Below are positions 12,001 through 26,296 of a stretch of 64,000 nucleotides of DNA, piece after piece. Each line of letters starts with the position of its first letter. Within the stretch, counting starts at the first letter, position 1. The stretch is from Ficedula albicollis. Its lineage: Eukaryota; Chordata; Aves; Passeriformes; Muscicapidae. Both the position numbers and the translations under genes were made by a program. The notes under the pieces were generated by a model, which ran no database searches, was not told where the DNA came from, and saw nothing but the letters and a program-made list of their open reading frames with translations. Location of the stretch: assembly GCF_000247815.1 (NCBI RefSeq), contig NC_021672.1:72068513-72132512 (forward strand), read 5' to 3'.

Positions 12001-15000
12001 CAGGACAGCAACAGTTGTGATGCTAGAAGGTGCTTCTGCAATTTCATTGCAGCAACTCCAGTGCTGAACGAATTGCAGATGGAACCTGGCAAGCCAAAAA
12101 CCTCCTGTTCAGAAACATGTCATATATTTTCATGGTTTAAAAGGCCTGTGGGCAATCTGGCTTTGGCAAACCAAACAGAAGCCAGAATTTTACATCCTGT
12201 ACTGTCAAGTGCACTGGACTCAAGGACACACCTCTAGGACAGGCCTCTACATTTCTAGAGGAAAAAAAAATGCACATGGATGTCTTCTGCAGGGCCTGAT
12301 CTCTCCAATTTTTTAAATCCATAGTACACCAGTTAGGAGATATTTCTGAATGATGAGCAGCCTGGAAGCAGAATCATATTTTATTTTTTGTTCTGTAATA
12401 AAGCAACATTTGCCTCGAGGACCCGCAGCAGGCCCAGATCCTGCTAAAGAGAAGTAAAAAGTGGATTGAAAGTGATCTGGAAAAGATTCAGAGTGAAACT
12501 TCTTGCAGAGAGTTAACCCTCTGCTGGAGGTTCTGCTGGAGTCAGTCTTGCTCACGAGAAACTGAGTATTTCTCACTGTTGCTTAGTCAAGGTAGATGGA
12601 AAAGCGGTGGATGGAAATTAAAAAGGAGGACAAAGTTAGCCAAGTCCCTGACCTTCAAGAGAAATGCTGAAGGAGGAAGAGTCTGAATACAAGCAGGCAT
12701 CTTGCAAAAAAAAACCCCAAACCCTACCAATCCCCCCAAAAAGGGGTTGGTTATTAAGCCTTTGAGAGTAGTCCACACCAAATGGTCCATTTGGATATTT
12801 TGCTTAACATATATTTGCTTAATAATATTGGTTTGAACTGGTACATCCAACCCCTGCTACTAAAGCTGTTTATTTTCCTTTTCTGCTTTATTATCATCTC
12901 TTTGTCATTCACATCCTTTCCCTACAGTAAGCTAACCCCAATAATGACAGCACTTGTACTCTAGAATTACTACGGTGGGGAGCAGAGGAAAAAAAAATTG
13001 CTCCACAAGTGATGCCAGCAAATGTACAGTATTCAGAAGAAAATAAGGAAGAGAGTGACAGAGAAAACTGGGTATTATTGACTAAGTTAAGCATTATTCC
13101 TCCTGCAATCAGAGAAACAGACCAGACCATCAGGTGGGAAGGGGGCAGCCACTTTACATCAGCTCCAGTCTCCTGATGCAGCACAAAGTGAATTTAAGCA
13201 GAGCTAATACACAGCTTAGTATTCTTTTTACCAAGAGACTGGGGAACAAAAACCCCAAAATAGTGGCTTCTGCCCTCGTTTGAAACTTTGCTCACCATAA
13301 TTCAGCTTAAAAGTCAAGGAGCTACACTGACTTTAGATGTGAAGCCTGTACTTAGGCCTGGGATGTGCTGCTCCTCTCAGGAATTCAATATGTGCATCCC
13401 AAGCAATTGGAAGGAAAAAACAGATGAGCAATCAGCTGAACCTTGCAGCTAGTACTTTGCTTCAATAGTGGGTTTTGGAGAAGAGAGAAATTGTGTGGAA
13501 ATACCTTGGAGTGCAGTGTGATTTTTCTGACAGCTTCACAAACTGCTTAAATGCTTTAGAGGTTAAAAAATAAAAAACCATAAGGAAAACTGTTTCCCAG
13601 TGTTCCCCAAAAAGGTGATTACAGTATTGCACTGCTGGACTCGCAAAAATGTCTCATTACCACATCCAGTTTGAGTGTCAGAGTGAGACTGCACAGCAAC
13701 AGCTGAACACGTGTGAAAAAGAGAAGGGAGAGGGCAGGGAAAGGCAAAAGGGGGAGTGGGGGGAGCCCTCCCTGCCTGCTCTGCAAAGGATTTGAAGGGC
13801 AGCAGAGAGGAACCGTGTCAGCAAATGCCAAACCAACACAGCACCTGCCAAACCACACCTTATCCTTCTCAATCAGCAAAAAAAAATTAAAATTATCCAC
13901 TGCTTGATTTCTCTTACCTCACCAATAAAAGGCTGGTTTTTTTTCCCTTATTAGGACAGGCTCCACGCTGTAAAATTCCTGCTCTAATAAGTGCCTTTAA
14001 CAATATGTGCTGCACATCAGCACAAAAAGAAAGCAACTAATAAAAGTAAAGCACAGAAGGAGAATAAAAGGGCTGAGTCCTAAATTAAAAGGGACGACAT
14101 CAGCTTAGCTCGGGCTCCAAAATTTGATCATAGATTTTATGGAATGGAGAATTAAAATTGGAATGGATAAATGTATGAAGGCTAACATTATACAGATATA
14201 TAATTATAAACTTGGCTCTGTGGTCACTTAAACATGCAAGCTGCCTTACTGAACTCAAAGAGACTTTTTCACTACATTTTACACATCCCAAAATATAAAT
14301 CCAATAGTCACTACATGAAAACAGTGCAAGAAAGGGTTTTTTGAATGTTTTGGGGTTTTTTTTTAAAAAAAGACATGGATAGAATGAAAAGTTACAGTAA
14401 GTCGAGCCTCTGTTTCAATTATTTCAATGACTGATGGAAGTGGTTTTCTTAGTCGCATTTTTAAGCATTTGATTTAATTTACTGGACATAATCTGCTTTA
14501 TAGGGACATATAAATATGAACTGAAAAAGCAAAGAGGGCCTAAAGCAACCACCAGAAGAACTTCCCTGAGTTTTTCCTGTTTTACTCTGAAGTAGGAACA
14601 GGGTGGATGGGGAGTGGAGGTTTGGCAAGGGAAAGGCAGGGGTATGAAGGGGCAGGATAAATCTCTACCACCCCCATCCACCACTGGCTGAACACCTATG
14701 CCAACAGTGTGGCTGTGAGGAGCTATCTGCATTTAAGATCTGCACTAACAATGGATTTTCTAGTTTTGCTGAAGCAGAAGCAAAAACCCTTGTCAGAGTG
14801 AAGTGATATGGAAAATGTTCAGGGCTGGTTTTATTTAATTCAGCCTGGAACAAGAAAGCAAATCCTTCATGTAATTTTTTTTTTCTTTTTATTTTCTCTT
14901 TGAAAGGTAGGAAAATTAGAATCAAAAGATAAAAAAAGATCAGAATTTCTTATTTACAAAAACTGAAAAGTGCAACTCAGTAACTTCTTATCTAGTACAA

Positions 15001-18000
15001 AGAATGCATTAAAAAACCAACTATTTCCAACTCTTTTACTTTTAACAAAGCCAGTTTCAGAAACCTGACATGAACTCATAACCAGCTCTGCTCTGAACCA
15101 TTCTGAGAGAGGTCTGGCCAAAACTCTCTCATATTTTCTAGGTTTTACTAAATTTACCCTTCATCAGAAGCAATTCTCACAGCTCATTTCAGGCATTTGG
15201 ATTCACAGCAAGCTCCTAGCTTGAACCAAGGCTTGCACAGGTGGAGAATTTAGCTCAGAATTTTCAGGAAACTCTCCCAGGTCACTTGTTCTCTGACAAA
15301 ACTTGAGATGTTTGATGCTCACAGTCTCAGCTTAAGGCTTTTCTTATGCTGAAAACAGCATCTTTCACTGAGGCAAGAAGGCTGCAAAAATCTCAGACAT
15401 TTCCCTATAGATCTGTCCTTTCTCTGCCACAAAAACTCCCACTCAAAAATGTTTCAGTTCTTCCTGTAGACTTGTCACTGCTGGGGAACAGCACTTTCAG
15501 AAATTGAGACTGGGATTCTTTTCTTCCAGAATAGAAAAATAACCTCACTCTGGACAAACATCTTTGTGTGCCTGGTCTGCAGTTACTTTATGTCCTTCTT
15601 GTATTACCTCAGCAGTGTAAAAAGGCTTTTACAAATTAAGGCTTCAAGCTTTGGCCCACTGGGAAACAAGAATGAAGAGCATGGTCAAAAGAAAAGACCA
15701 GGAGGAGGAGAGAGCTTCAAGTGAAAATTAACAGCATCAATTTTGGGAGCAGAATTAATCAGATAACACAGTGCCACCAGCACCATTATCTGTGGAGGAG
15801 TCCTCTTAAACCCCTTCTTCTCCTAAAAAACTAGCTGATATCAGTCTTGAACCAATCCAGCCAAGAAACAGAGAACATAACCTACAATAACAAGAAAATG
15901 TTGCAAAAACCAGAGCTTCCAACAACCAGAATGAAATTTGAACAGAAGCTATCATTTGCTGGGAGAAAATATTCTACCTGTTGGCAAAGAGAACTTCTGC
16001 TTTCTCTAGGAACTTGCACAGTAAACACTTTAGTGTCCAGCACAGCGAGCCAAGCCAATCCCTATACATTTATTAAACTGACTTCATGTTTTCAGGCCAA
16101 CCAGAATGATTTCTTGGCTCTGCTGAGGGCTTCTGCTTTTAATTTCTAGTGTATCAAATGCTAACAGGATTATATTCAGCTCTTTAGCAATTACAGAATT
16201 TTCTACAAATACCACGAGTCCACTGAAAGCACAGAAAATATCTTTAAACAACACAGATGAAATGATCACATAAAGGGGCCATTAGAGGACATTTGCAAGA
16301 AGTTAACAATCACATTGTACCTCATTCAAAATAATGCAATAACAGCCTCCTCCTTTTCCCTGGAGAGTCTCCAGAGAGTTAACTTATAAGGATTTTAATG
16401 CTCCTTTTCTTTTCCACTGCAATCTCCTGAGAGGACACGAGCACTTGGAACGATTACGTGATGCCTCAGCCTGGGAAGGGCAGTATTTCATCATGTGTTT
16501 CTCTCAGCAACGCTTTGAACAAGCCTTTGTGGGTAATGCTGAAGGTGTCTTCCCCTCTTTTGGCCCGAGGTCACAGAGATGTTTGTTACAAGGGAATAAA
16601 TCAGTTTCCAAGCTCTGGCCAGACGTTTGATTTCTCTTCGGAGTCCTTGCCAAAGAGAACTTTGCTTTTCTTCCCCAAGCATGCTTGACAAAAGAAACCC
16701 ATGTCTGGTTTTCAAGGTGTGTCTGCTTTTGTTAGAAGCTGTTATAGGTCCCAAGACTCTTAAGATACAGGAAAACAACACTGCAGTAGCTAATCATGCT
16801 TCAAGAGAAAACTATTATTTTCACTAAGACACAATTTCACTGAATTCACTTCTCACTCAAGCTCCCAGCACTGCCCCAACACATCAGGTGTGCCAAGTAT
16901 AAAGGCAGCACACTGCTGGTTCCCTCTCCTGCCCAAAAGAGAGTGGGGGAGAATATCTCCTGCAAGGATATCTACTGCCCCCAGTATTTTAAACAGAACA
17001 GCCAGACCCTGGCACCTCACCAAACCAGGTCCAGCACAGACTGGAAAGGATGCCGAGGATCTGGAAAGGATCTCAAGGTCACCTGAGAGGTCCAGCCTGC
17101 ACTCAGGGCCAGCTCCCCACTGCAGGTACCACGAGTCAATGTTTTCATCACTTAGATAATGACTAAAGTGTGAAAATCTGACCCACTGTGCCCCTTCCCC
17201 TGGCACCGAGTGCAGAGAAATTGCTGCTCCCTGTCCCCATGCAGAGGTATGGGAGGGCTGGCTACTGTGGCCAGAACAGCACACAAAAACATGTCATCTG
17301 ACATGCTCTTAGTTAAATTGTCATTTATTGCCCAATTTCTGAAATCACAATGAAGGATTTCAGATTCCTGGAAGGGACTTCTTGGAGGGGCTGAGTTTTG
17401 GAAATCTCTGAGCTCTCTCTCCCTCCAAGAGCACAGGATTTCATGCTGGAAACTCTAAAAAACACACATAGAAATCCCAGTTGCACTTCAAAACCTCTCC
17501 CAAGCTTTAAACCAAACCCTCATATAAATCACAGCAATTTAGAGACATGGCAGTGTCCTGTTTCCTACCCATCAACTCATAAAGCAGACCAACAAAACAA
17601 TACAGGACAGGAATAAAGGAGATTATATTACTGGCAATATGACACAGGCTAATTGATTTTCTTCTCTTGCTTTCCCTTCCACACTCAGGGATGAATGTGC
17701 CATGAGGACTTTATCTGCTTGGTGAATTAAGCAATCTGAGTTATGCGAACGCTTTCACACAAACTGTGAAACTTCTGCAAACTTCCCACCAACAGAACTC
17801 TGATTACAAGTCAGCTCTCCCAACACATCCTTCTGCCACTGAAAAATCTGAGTTCTGCAATTCAGGTAAGAGAAATGCATGAATACAAAGATTTTAGGCA
17901 ACAGAGCACAATGCAGCAAAACAATAAGCAAAAGAACTCAATCTACATTGCTCATTCCCCAGTTCAACCAGCTGCCCAGCTTGTGACACCATTCTGTTCC

Positions 18001-18371
18001 CCTTGCCTTTCCCAGCTTCCCAGCACCTCCTACACAACACCAACAGGCTAAATCCACACAGATACAATAAACTGGCAACTCACTTGGAAAGGCTGGACAA
18101 GCTCTGCCTGCAGTAAGATCTGCTGATCATGTCTGCAGCGGTGAATCAGTGCAAACTGCTGGCAGCTCCAGGGAGCAAATGGACGGGCGATCAGGGCGTG
18201 GAATGAGATAATAAAAATGCCATTATCCTTTCAGGCATGTGAGACTCATTGGATGCTCTTTCCACCCCACAGGTTAACCATTTGGTTGGTCCTGCAGCTC
18301 CTGGAATTTGTATTTGCATGCTGTCAAGCTCGTTATCTAGCTTGGATCCCCCTCCCCTCTGCTCTGTGATT

Positions 18372-18377
<6 letters not shown>
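6096..18377. other. Intron sequence without recognised gene
   Basis: This is a 12-kb stretch of ordinary intron with A- or T-runs (for example 7981-7991, 8691-8707, 14872-14884), an AT-rich microsatellite at 7133-7183 and C/A-rich low complexity near 11935-11975 and 12702-12745. The many short ORFs have no shared motif or family resemblance. A possible ancient repeat lies at 17040-17115 (CTCAAGGTCACCTGAGAGGT resembles CR1 tails), but I could not confirm it. Confidence 0.6.
7133..7183. repeat. (TAA)n / (AT)n microsatellite
   Basis: AATAATAATAATAATAAT passes into ATATAAATATATATATAAAT. Simple-sequence repeat, likely length-polymorphic. Confidence 0.9.

Positions 18378-18421
<44 letters not shown>
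18378..18421. repeat. Poly-T run of 44
   Basis: Uninterrupted T from 18378 to 18421. No AATAAA-type signal lies next to it on the minus strand and there is no obvious target-site duplication, so I do not call it a retroposon tail. Its length makes the local assembly uncertain. Confidence 0.9.
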
Positions 18422-18424
<3 letters not shown>

Positions 18425-21400
18425 GTATTCTCTCTAATAGATCCTCCTCATCACTGCTGGGCTCCCAGTCACAGAAATTCCTGCAGATTTCTCAGCTGCT
18501 CCAGCTGCCTGACAAACTCTTGCTTCCCATTCAGCTTTCACAAGAAGGGATTCTGTTCAGGCAGCTTGTGTGAGCACTGAGCAGCCCCAGCCCTGCACAG
18601 AGGTGCCTTTGCAAGTGCTTGTTCACAGCAAACTCCCATTCCAGCCTGCTGAGAGAGGAGAGGAGCCAGAAGTAAAATGATGGCCCAGGGAACAGTCCTC
18701 CCTTGGGACAGTAAATCACTGCCTAAGCATTTTGCAGGCACTTGCATCCAGTCTAACTTGTGAAAGGTCAAGCTGCATCAGACAGCTCGAGACTGCCAAA
18801 CACAAACAAATCCAAGGAGGTAGAGACCTGCTGCAAGCTCAACTGCAGTCCAGGTAAAACCCGCTTTGGTTTAAAAACAGGATTAAAACAGGGCTGGAGC
18901 TGAACCCAGCCTAACAGACTGTCCTCAGTGCTCGTCCATGCAATGCAGTGAACACAGCAGGAAGCAGAAATGCAAACAGTGATTTAAATGGAGGCACCAC
19001 CAGTGACCAGTTTCACATGCTTGGCTCTCATGCCCCTTCCCCTAAAGCCCAAAAATGTGAGCAAACTGAAAGCACCTACTGTGCAGTCCTGCCAGGACTG
19101 GGATCCTGTTAACCCTCCCAAATTACAGGAGTGGGTGTGATGGATCAGCAGCCCAAAGGGAAATCTCTCACCCATGAGCTCTCCTGTCTGTGGGGAGCAA
19201 TGTGTGGGTTCAGCAGGTGGCACTCTCACCTTGGAGTGAGCACAAAAGCCATGGACTCTGCTGCATGGAGCACACCAACCCTGACTCTTTTTTCCTCAGA
19301 GCTCTCAAGATTCAAATGCCTGTATTTTGCTCAGGACACTAATATTCATTTATGCTCTACTAAGTCCCATAGGCAATAACTGGATCTTTTTTCCTCCCAA
19401 AAACTCTCTCCACACTTTTGATGAGATAGATTTTTTTTTGTGAAAAGGTGCTTTTATAGAAATCCTGTGCTTTATACAAAGTTGAACTATTCCCTTGCAA
19501 GCACAAGGGCGTTTTTACCCCCACACACAGAAACAGTACCCCACAAAGTTGCTATTTCTTCACCCACACCTTCTGTAGAACCAGCCCTTCCTAAACTAAA
19601 CCCCACATCTTTTAGTGTATAAAATATACTGAAATTCTGGACTGGAGCAAGAAAAGGCCAACAGTGCTGACTGCCAAGGGAGTAAAATATAATTCCACTT
19701 CTGTGATTGCAGAGAGATCTGCAAAGGAGATGAGGTGCAGCAGGCAGGTCATTGATTTTTTAAATTTTTTTTTTACCCTGCCCTTAAAGGAAGGTGAACA
19801 TGTAAGACAATGTTACATGCTACCTAAAATATATATGGACCTTAAAAATGCTGGTGAGAAGGGAAGCATATTTACTCTTCCTGAAAAAGGTATTTCTGCT
19901 GCTGAGGAATTACAGAAGTTAAACAGAGATCGTACCACTGTTCTTCCAAAACACACATTTTAATCAGATGCCAGATGTAAGAGTTGATGGTTCTGAAATT
20001 CTAAATTGGGTTCCAAGGCAGCCCTACAGATTTCTAATACAGATCTCTATTTACTACTGTGTTACAGAAACTTTTTATTCCAGGTGATTGTTCTAGACTC
20101 TTTTCAATCCAACCTGGAATAAATTAGATAATTGCTGTGCTCATCAAATGTTTCCATTCAGGACAAAAATAAAAAGAAAAAAGATTGGCCTCTAAAACAT
20201 TCCACTCTACATTTTCAAAGAATAGTCTCAGAATTTTAGAAAATCTGCCTGTATTGTCATGCATGACTCTATTTGCTGGCCATTAGAAACAGGGGAAGCC
20301 TCTTCCACTTGTAGTAGACTCCAAAACCATTTCAAAATGGTCCTCTTTGGACAGCCACAAGAATCACAGTTTTTCTTCCTTCACTTTTCCAAATACTGCT
20401 TGGAACTGCAAAATTCTGGAAGAGAACTGGCAGAGTCCAGGTGAAACACAGCAGTGCAGAGCCAGCTCCCCTGGAAGAAGCAGGATGAAACTCACTGTGC
20501 CATGCTGGCAAACCCTGTGAAATGAAGTGGGAGCAGCATCTGAGGCAGCTACAGATCCCTGCACTTCACAATCCCTTCAATATTTGGAAGTCAAATGTTT
20601 GTTGCTTGCCTCAGCGACTTAACCAAGAGTTACAGCACACTGTGGCCCTGAGGTGAAGGTCTTGCATATGGAGCAGGAAGAGGCAAATCACCTCCCAGAC
20701 AATCTCAAACATTCACATGGGCAGCTGAAGCACAAAAAATGACAGGGGCAGCAGACATGCCTCAACCTGCATCCCTTGTATGTCCTGATGCTTCAGAGAT
20801 CTAGGACACCAAAACCCCTAAGGAAGGCACTAGAAAGGGAAAAAAAAAAACTAGAGCAAACGAATGCTAACTACACCAGAGCACCTGTGAGGTGTCCCTC
20901 ATGCCAATGAACTCAAGGGAAATGGCTCTAGGAGAGTGTGAGGTCATCTACTGCAGCTGCAAAAGGACCTACAGGGCCTTTCCTATCTTCTGAACATTAA
21001 AAGCAGCAAAATGAGGAGGAGGAAGGAGACAGGAGAGCTTTCCAAAAGGAAATTATTACTGGGAGGTTCCAATGTCTACTCATGCTAACAATAAGAATGT
21101 CCAGAGGTCATCCAGAGAGCCACTTAACATTTTGTTTGGTATTTTTACTTTAACCATTTCCTGCAGCCAAGGCAGAATTTTCAGTGAGCTGATCAAAAAA
21201 GCCTGCACGTATTTTTTCTTTTGAAATCATAGTGAATTTAGAACCTGACAGAGGCATTTGCACTGTCCAGACCATGACTTTGCCTGTGCAGTTTATACAT
21301 TTCTGTCCCTATTTGTCAACGGGGAATTTGCTGTGATGCTCACTCTTCTTGTCCTGTTACTCAAATACCTTCATGTTTCTTTAGCTGTCTAGTCCATGTC

Positions 21401-23342
21401 GAGGCAATTAAAAAACTTACAGCAATGTACCTGGGTGGTTTCAGAGACAGTGAATAGCTCTCCCTGCACTGCCCCTTCTCTGTGCCACAAGTCTGAAATA
21501 ACCAGACAGACTCACAGAGAAGCTTGCAGAGCTACTGGCATTTTGCAAGAGATCTCTGTTTTTTATGAAAACCCATTCTAATGACATTAACATCTGCTCC
21601 TTATTTGAAGAATATTTTTAACTGTTCCCACCCTGGGAAAATGAAAGATGCCACAGTCTCTTTCATGTTCTCACGGAGCAGACAAACCCTGTTGGTTTTT
21701 TTAAGGTCTGTTCTGCAATGCTCCAATACAGCTCACTGCAGGGAACTCAGGGGATGCATCTCACAGGGCAAAAAGCATCTGCATTCACCATCCTAGGAGA
21801 TTTCCTTCTAGGACACTGGCATGTGAGCAGGGAATTTATTTCACAGATGAACAACACTTTGTGTGTTAAATCACATGCTGAAGGTAAAGTCTGGCAGCTC
21901 ACACACAAGCTCTTGGAGTAGATCTCTTGAGGACTTATAAAAACAAGACTATGTACTTTGTCATCAAATAATGCTGAGCTGTCTCTTACTATGTATTCTT
22001 TTTCCAAGTCAAGCTGTAAATACCTCAAGTAACAGAGATTCTGCCATTTCCCAGTCATAGGTTTTCCAAGCTCTAAGAACTCATCCTACAGCTCTGATAC
22101 CTGTTCTTCCCCTCATTTTTTAAATCTATCCCATAGTTGTAACTACCTGGGTGCCCATAAAGAGCAGCAGTGCCAAAAATTTTGATGTGTTCAATGAAAC
22201 GTAGCTGTGAGTACCCAGCTATGTACTGTATGTGGATTTATGTATTAAAATACACACTCAAATTGAAATATGTAGGTTTGGGCATCTGCATGTGCAAATC
22301 ACAGAGCCACACACAAGGAGAATTTGCGTGTTCACACTGACACATTATCAGGTAGCAAATGCCTTATCAGAAAATAGAACTATTTGCATAGACAAGTTCT
22401 GCAGGATTGGAAACACAACCCTGGTACCTTAGAATGCAAGTGCCTGCAGCATGAGATCATGAACACTTCCAAAAGATGTAGCTCCAGATAAGACCCACAG
22501 AGAGTCCATGCAGCATCCAATCCTATCTGATGCCTGCTTTGCTGAGATAGGATGGACCTAGGGAAGAGAATTTAATTTTCTCTGATTCTCCTCAGTTTTT
22601 GAGGTAATATTATCCCACTTTTCACATGGAAAAGCTACTGACTGCATGTGTGGCTGTAACAGCAAACAAAACAAACTCCAAGACAAGTCTTAAAATCATA
22701 TTCCAAGGAGAACTGTCACTGTAAATTGAAACTTGATTAGAAAAACGTATTTGCTGGTGTTTGCATTCTCTGTCAGTCAGTCAATGGGGAAATGCACAAT
22801 CCAGAAATAAAGCAGCACAATATTTCCTGGGTGTGAGAGAGCACTTCCACCGAAGCATAGCTCTTGTTTTATGCCATGTTTTCACCGCTTTCAAATAGAC
22901 ATGGAGATCCAAACCACAGTCTCCATACAACCACCAGGATACAGATACTTTCTGGTCACTGGACAACTGGAATGGAGGAAAGTGCAAGAGGGAAGCAATC
23001 ACAAAGGCTTTATCACTTCTCCCTGTGCCCCGGCACTGCCACAGGTGAGGGGCAGACTCTGGTGCCCTCCTGCTCTGAGCAGGACCCTTTTTTCTCCCAG
23101 CCATCACCAGCAGCAGATGGAAGGGCGACCGTTCCCCCACTCAATTCTGTGATTTATGCCTTTCAGGGACACGTGGCAATTCTCACAGCAATAAAAAACC
23201 ATCTATTCTTTTGGCTTTCAAACTTTAAAATTTGCTGTTTCTCATTTACACCTGAATTATAATGGCTATTAATAAATTTCAGCTCTATCAGTGTGAAGGA
23301 TAACACTCAAAGCCCAGACTTGTGGGACTTCTGCTCACAGCC
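18422..23342. other. Intron sequence without recognised gene
   Basis: Ordinary intron. It contains short homopolymers (20840-20850) and T-rich spots. No exon-like ORF with matching splice sites or family motif was recognised on either strand. Confidence 0.6.
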
Positions 23343-23657
23343 ATAATACTTGCAGAGCCCACAAAACACAAAGCTGCCAATAACACAGATGTAAGTTCTC
23401 TTTGCCCCAATTGTTTCTGGCAATAGGTAATTTCAACAGCAGGTTTTATATGAGATTATTAATGTTATTGTTAAAATATTGGAGGCATGCTGCAAAGGCG
23501 GGATAATACTTGCAGAGCCCACAAAACACAAAGCTGCCAATAACACAGATGTAAGTTCTCTTTGCCCCAATTGTTTCTGGCAATAGGTAATTTCAACAGC
23601 AGGTTTTATATGAGATTATTAATGTTATTGTTAAAATATTGGAGGCATGCTGCAAAG
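23343..23657. repeat. 155-bp direct duplication separated by 5 bp
   Basis: Bases 23343-23497 recur at 23503-23657 with no difference that I saw (period 160). Between the copies is only GCGGG, which is absent after the second copy. Confidence 0.95.
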
Positions 23658-25348
23658 ATAACTATTCACTTCAAGCTTGGCCAGCAAAGGCAGAAGAAGC
23701 CACGATGTGGTAGGTGTGATACAAACACAGATGATAGATGCATCTCCAGGCAAAACAGGCTCTGCCTTGATTTTACTGCTGAGAGGGCATGGGTGGAGGC
23801 CTCAGCCACAGCTCCTTAGCACACAGATCAGTAAACAACAAAAACATCAGTGTCAAACGTGGGATCTGTTCACCCTTTGTGAGTGCCAGCAAGAGCATCC
23901 ACTGTTCTTTCTCCAGACTGAAGTCCAGGCTTTGGGCTTGATCCTTCACTGCTGGGAGAATTTTAAATAAATGCAGTTTATGTAAAGGCTTTTATATAAA
24001 TGTGTGCACAGGCACACAGCTCTGTGAGGAGAAGAGCAGCTCCTGCTGGGCCAATCTGTGGAGACCCTTCCTGAACCAAAAAGCTCCTCTCTTGTGATAC
24101 TCTGAATTTTACTGGTGAGCAACATCCAAGCCCCAGCCAGGATCTCACCTCACAAACATCCCCATAAACTCAGCAAAAGCCATCCCAATTCCACCAAAGG
24201 CATCAACTGTCCAACACTTTATGCCACTTGAACAGCTCAGAGGTATTCAAAATGCAAACTGGACCAGAAACACTCAGTCTGGACCTTTGTTATCCCTGAA
24301 CTGAAGCTGGATCCTCAGACCTGCTTGGTGCAGGTTCAGTTCTGCCCCTGCCTGACTGGACCAGTCGTGTTTAATATCTGGTTCTGGCCCTTGGGTGTTT
24401 TAGAAGCAGCTTTGTTTCACTGGCTGCACAGGGATTACCAGCTCACCGGATGCTCCCAGGAACTTTTGGAGAGCAAACAGTGTCAGTTTATTTAATAACT
24501 TTCAAAGTGAAACTGAAATCTTGTCCAAATCATGTCTCTTCTGATTCAATTAAAAGGCACCACACATACTGCACTGCTCTGTTAATCATTAAACAAGTTA
24601 ATTCAAGACAGAAGATGAGTCTCTTCTTTCCTTCAAAAGCCTCCAGCCAGTGGAAAACTTAAAAAAAAAACATTCCAGAAAAAGACCAGTGCAGTATGAT
24701 TTTTGTTAGAATGGTCAACACTTCAGTATGCTTTTCCTCTTTCTTCTCTATTTCTGATTCCTATAGGAATGCATGTTAAAAGAGAGGGGCTGGGTTTTTC
24801 CTCTTGCTTGGCAAAATACCTTTCCCAAATTTTCTAAATATTGCCTGGCATTTGCGTCAATGTGACAGTCATTGGGTTTGACAGGAATCAGATTGCTAAA
24901 CCCACACAAAAATGCTTTGGAAATCAGGGGCCAGTTATACACTCAGTTTCATTCAAATCCACTTTAGCAAACTGGCAGAGAGTGGATCTGAGCTGCCTCT
25001 GCTGCCCCTTCACTTCCACGGTTCACAGCAGAGGTTTCTTTGGCATGTTAATCCCTGCTCTGACTTTGAGACCCACAGCTCCTGCTGCCTGATCCATCTC
25101 CTCAGCACTCCCACCCCAACCCATTTCCAGTTTCCAAGATGAGCTAGCAACACATCAAACTTGTTCTCCCTCTGCAGCAAGCCTTGCCAATTCCTCCACA
25201 GAGGAACCAAAGGGGACACCAAACTCTGTTAGAAGTGTGAGAAGAAACAGGATACATCTAACATCTATTTTTCCTTCTTGAAGGAGACCAAAACAAAACC
25301 ACACACACACACAAAAAAAGGCTTCTTTACACTTTCTCCTTGTCTTAG
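23658..25348. other. Intron sequence without recognised gene
   Basis: Nothing gene-like was recognised. A ten-base A-run lies at 24661 and a (CA)-rich spot at 25300-25312. Confidence 0.6.
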
Positions 25349-26296
25349 GGAAATCTAAACACAAAGACTTCCAGTCTCATCTGCACAATCTGGTGGGATT
25401 TCCCTCTTGAAAGCAGCAAAGGGTAGAGGGTGAACACTTCCACAAGGATTGTCATATCACATCAGGACATCAAGGCTGGATTCTTGCCTCCAGCCATGCC
25501 TCACACCTAACATTTCAGAGGAAAGCAGTGGGAAAAGAAAAAAAATGCAAACCCCACTGCACCTGGCTCTTGGAGCAAAGTTCTCCCTGCAGAGCAGAAT
25601 TCCTCCTGCAGGCAGGCAGCTGGGGCTCTGCCACATACAGACTTTCAAAAGAAGGAAGAAGTGATTTATTGCATGCTAATAGACACAAAAGGGCATCAAG
25701 AAATTAGAATTAAACCACCACAGCACAGGACACGGTCTCCAGCTGCAGCAGGAGGGGTTTAGGTTGGACATTGGGACTGATTCCTTCACGTGGAGGGTGA
25801 TCAGACATAGCACGGGCTGGTGGAAATCTAAACACAAAGTCTTCCAGTCTCATCTGCACAATCTGGTGGGATTTCCCTCTTGAAAGCAGCAAAGGGTAGA
25901 GGGTGAACACTTCCACAAGGATTGTCATATCACATCAGGACATCAAGGCTGGATTCTTGCCTCCAGCCATGCCTCACACCTAACATTTCAGAGGAAAGCA
26001 GTGGGAAAAGAAAAAAAATGCAAACCCCACTGCACCTGGCTCTTGGAGCAAAGTTCTCCCTGCAGAGCAGAATTCCTCCTGCAGGCAGGCAGCTGGGGCT
26101 CTGCCACATACAGACTTTCAAAAGAAGGAAGAAGTGATTTATTGCATGCTAATAGACACAAAAGGGCATCAAGAAATTAGAATTAAACCACCACAGCACA
26201 GGACACGGTCTCCAGCTGCAGCAGGAGGGGTTTAGGTTGGACATTGGGACTGATTCCTTCACGTGGAGGGTGATCAGACATAGCACGGGCTGGTGG
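25349..26296. repeat. 473-bp tandem duplication ending inside a CR1 element
   Basis: The unit starting GGAAATCTAAACACAAAG at 25349 repeats at 25822 (period 473). I saw one difference, A at 25367 against T at 25840. Both copies end with CACGGGCTGGTGG, which is internal CR1 sequence. Copy 1 is cut there and jumps back to the unit start; copy 2 continues into the rest of CR1. Confidence 0.95.
25737..25823 (+). mobile_element. Truncated CR1 LINE piece at the end of duplication copy 1
   Basis: GGAGGGGTTTAGGTTGGACA and CTTCACGTGGAGGGTGATCA match the conserved CR1 3' region. The piece is cut at GGCTGGTGG by the 473-bp duplication junction. Confidence 0.85.

Noticed and set aside
16853..17284. 143-codon minus-strand ORF
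   Set aside because: Partly overlaps a possible old repeat; no recognisable protein family.
18378..18421. Poly-T as the tail of a minus-strand retrocopy
   Set aside because: No polyadenylation signal in the adjoining sequence, no recognisable cDNA and no clear target-site duplication.
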